A DNA stretch of 8,093 nucleotides from Gammaproteobacteria bacterium (GTDB lineage: Bacteria; Pseudomonadota; Gammaproteobacteria; BMS3Bbin11): NCBI GenBank assembly GCA_030597275.1, contig JAUVSB010000060.1, forward strand, positions 1 to 8,093. The letters are read 5' to 3'. The notes beneath the pieces are model-generated. The model did no database searches and was not told the origin of the DNA. It saw only the letters and a program-made list of their open reading frames with translations. Shown one piece after another: positions 6,647-8,093 of the stretch (position 1 is the first letter of the stretch; the number at the start of each line of letters is the position of its first letter). The translations under genes were made by a program, and so were the position numbers.

Positions 6647-7729
6647 TTATAAAGGTGGCTGGCCAGCCAAGGTTTGCCGCAACAGATCGCTGTCATACCC
6701 ATCACTAACGAAGGCATCACCAATATCTTTCAGTAGAACCAGTCTTATATGACCATCCACTACCTTTTTATCTACCATCATCAACTGCAGATAACGCTCG
6801 ACATCAAGTTCAGCTGGCGGCACAACAGGCAAACCTGCCCGCTCAAGCAATGTAGCAATCCGCCGTACAGCTTGCCGGCTAATCCAGCCTGAACGACAGG
6901 ACAGGTCAGCCGCCATCAACATACCTGTTGCTACAGCCTCACCGTGCAGCCAGTTGCCGTAGCCCATACCGACTTCTATCGCATGGCCAAAGGTATGTCC
7001 TAGATTAAGTAGCGCTCTGACACCTCCTTCAAGTTCATCTTCAGCGACGACCTCCGCTTTATTAGCGCATGATCGATGAATAGCTTCTGCAAGGACTTCC
7101 GGATCTCTCTGACACAAACGATCAATATTTTTTTCCAGCCAGACAAAGAAATCCAGATCCCTGATCAGGCCATATTTGATGACTTCGGCCAGGCCAGCAG
7201 AAAGCTGCCTGTCGTCAAGGGTGTTCAATGTTGAGATGTCCGCAATCACACAACGTGGCTGATAAAAGGCACCAATCATATTTTTCCCACGTGGATGATT
7301 CACAGCTGTCTTACCACCAACGGAAGAATCCACCTGCGCCAGCAGGGTGGTTGGAATTTGAATAAAAGGCACACCACGCTGATAGCAGGCAGCCGCAAAA
7401 CCGGTAATGTCTCCTACTACACCACCACCCAGGGCTATCATTGTGGTTTGTCTATCGCAGGGCACTCTTAACAGCGCATCGAATATGCCATCAAGAACCT
7501 CAAGATTCTTGAATTCTTCACCATCAGGCAATATATGAGTGTGAACCTGTAGACCAGTGAGCGATTGTAAAAGTGTATCGAGGTAGAGAGGTGCTACCGT
7601 CTCATTACTGACCACCATAACCTGATGACCGGAAATAAATGGCCTGATCAGCTCAGCATTGCCCAGTAAACCCTGAGCAATATGGATGGGATACGACCTT
7701 TCCCCAAGTTCTACATTAAGGACTGACAT
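6647..7729 (-). CDS. aroB: 3-dehydroquinate synthase
   Basis: Second step of the shikimate pathway: converts DAHP to 3-dehydroquinate in the cytoplasm, using NAD+ and a divalent metal (Zn2+ or Co2+). The 360 residues fit the family (E. coli AroB is about 362). The N-terminal nucleotide-binding domain shows DGEEFKN (69-75), ALGGGVVGDITGFAAA (99-114) and PTTLLAQVDSSVGGKTAVN (126-144). Metal ligands are E182 in AGLAEVIKYG (178-187), H245 in NLGHTFGHAIE (242-252) and H262 in LHGEAVATGM (261-270). The C-terminal DKKVVDGHIRLVLL (320-333) is also typical. The gene starts 18 nt after the aroK stop. No good Shine-Dalgarno precedes the ATG at 7729. A three-codon micro-frame (ATG AAT AGC TAA at 7733-7744) ends just before it, in the same frame, so the start cannot be moved upstream. 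Co-translation with aroK seems likely. Nothing suggests damage. Confidence 0.97.
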   Translation of the reverse strand: MSVLNVELGERSYPIHIAQGLLGNAELIRPFISGHQVMVVSNETVAPLYLDTLLQSLTGLQVHTHILPDGEEFKNLEVLDGIFDALLRVPCDRQTTMIALGGGVVGDITGFAAACYQRGVPFIQIPTTLLAQVDSSVGGKTAVNHPRGKNMIGAFYQPRCVIADISTLNTLDDRQLSAGLAEVIKYGLIRDLDFFVWLEKNIDRLCQRDPEVLAEAIHRSCANKAEVVAEDELEGGVRALLNLGHTFGHAIEVGMGYGNWLHGEAVATGMLMAADLSCRSGWISRQAVRRIATLLERAGLPVVPPAELDVERYLQLMMVDKKVVDGHIRLVLLKDIGDAFVSDGYDSDLLRQTLAGQPPL

Positions 7730-7747
7730 TTTTTAGCTATTCATCAA

Positions 7748-8093
7748 TTAGGGAGTAATGTGTTTTTCATGCTGCTGAAAGATCTCTCTTGCAACATCCT
7801 GAGCAGAACGACCATCTGTTGTAATAGTAACATCCGCCACAGCAAGATAGAGCGGTTCACGTTCAGCCAGCAGGTCTTCTATCACTTTCTTTTTATCGTC
7901 TGTTTCCATTAGCGGACGATTACGGCTTTTCTTCAGTCTTTCATAAAGTATGTCTACCGATGCTTTCAGATAAACAACGTACCCCTTAGAGCGCAGGTTC
8001 TGCCGTGATGCTTCATCAAGTACTGAACCACCGCCAGTAGATAAAACGATGTGGCGTCGCTGGGTCAAGTCATCAATCATTTGAGCTTCGCGC
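7748..8093 (-). CDS. aroK: Shikimate kinase, C-terminal part (N-terminus outside window)
   Basis: Fifth step of the shikimate pathway: ATP-dependent phosphorylation of shikimate to shikimate 3-phosphate. The frame is open to the right edge, giving 114 full codons. The family is about 170-175 residues, so some 60 N-terminal residues, including the P-loop and the first shikimate-binding aspartate, lie outside. The ATG at 8080 is internal, because REAQ upstream of it continues the family alignment. Visible parts are IVLSTGGGSV (the glycine-rich shikimate-binding segment), a VVYLKAS strand, the lid region with SRNRPLM, and EREPLYLAVADVTI, which carries the conserved arginine of the adenine/shikimate side. 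The C-terminal helix ends with HEKHITP. I chose AroK over AroL from its tight linkage to aroB. The real start, and any upstream pil genes often found before aroK, cannot be seen. Confidence 0.93.
   Translation of the reverse strand, partial: REAQMIDDLTQRRHIVLSTGGGSVLDEASRQNLRSKGYVVYLKASVDILYERLKKSRNRPLMETDDKKKVIEDLLAEREPLYLAVADVTITTDGRSAQDVAREIFQQHEKHITP

Noticed and set aside
6439..6723. Minus-strand 94-codon frame bridging the aroB end and the dgt start
   Set aside because: It is out of frame with two clearly conserved genes and encodes no recognisable motif.
8078..8080. ATG at 8080 as the start of a short 110-residue aroK
   Set aside because: The residues upstream to the window edge stay in frame and match the family, and the P-loop must lie further upstream. 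The gene is cut by the window, not short.
1..8093. Mobile element, CRISPR array, toxin-antitoxin or defence system
   Set aside because: I saw no transposase, integrase, regular repeat-spacer pattern, tRNA or long terminal repeats. All eight genes belong to recognised chromosomal families with similar base composition.

Overview
The window looks like a stretch of a gammaproteobacterial chromosome. The support is a soluble transhydrogenase very close to the E. coli SthA type, a DUF2782 protein, and an aroK-aroB-dgt order that I recall as common in beta- and gammaproteobacteria. GC content is in the mid-to-high 40s percent in the lines I sampled by eye. I cannot name a genus. All eight genes lie on the minus strand, so transcription runs from the right edge to the left edge. 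Coding density is very high and no stretch over 100 bases lacks a gene.

Right to left, in transcription order, the genes are: the C-terminal two thirds of aroK (shikimate kinase, cut by the right edge); aroB (3-dehydroquinate synthase); dgt (dGTP triphosphohydrolase-like HD-domain protein); sthA (soluble pyridine nucleotide transhydrogenase); lemA (LemA-family membrane protein); an HtpX-like M48 membrane metalloprotease with a long C-terminal extension; a small secreted DUF2782 protein; and an AapJ/BztA-type amino-acid ABC transporter substrate-binding protein, cut just before its C-terminus by the left edge. Gaps from aroK to the M48 gene are only 12 to 24 nt, so these six genes look like one operon. 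The next two gaps are 74 and 54 nt, and neither shows a convincing terminator or promoter.

Functionally, the run joins chorismate precursor synthesis (aroK, aroB), dNTP pool control (dgt) and NADPH/NADH balance (sthA) to an envelope module (lemA plus M48 protease). A secreted protein of unknown function and an amino-acid uptake component follow. Most of this is conserved housekeeping. I found no mobile elements, CRISPR arrays, RNA genes or clear novel system. The points most worth a second look are the LemA-M48 pair with its uncharacterised C-terminal domain, the loss of both redox-cysteine positions in SthA, and the uncharacterised secreted DUF2782 protein beside the pair.
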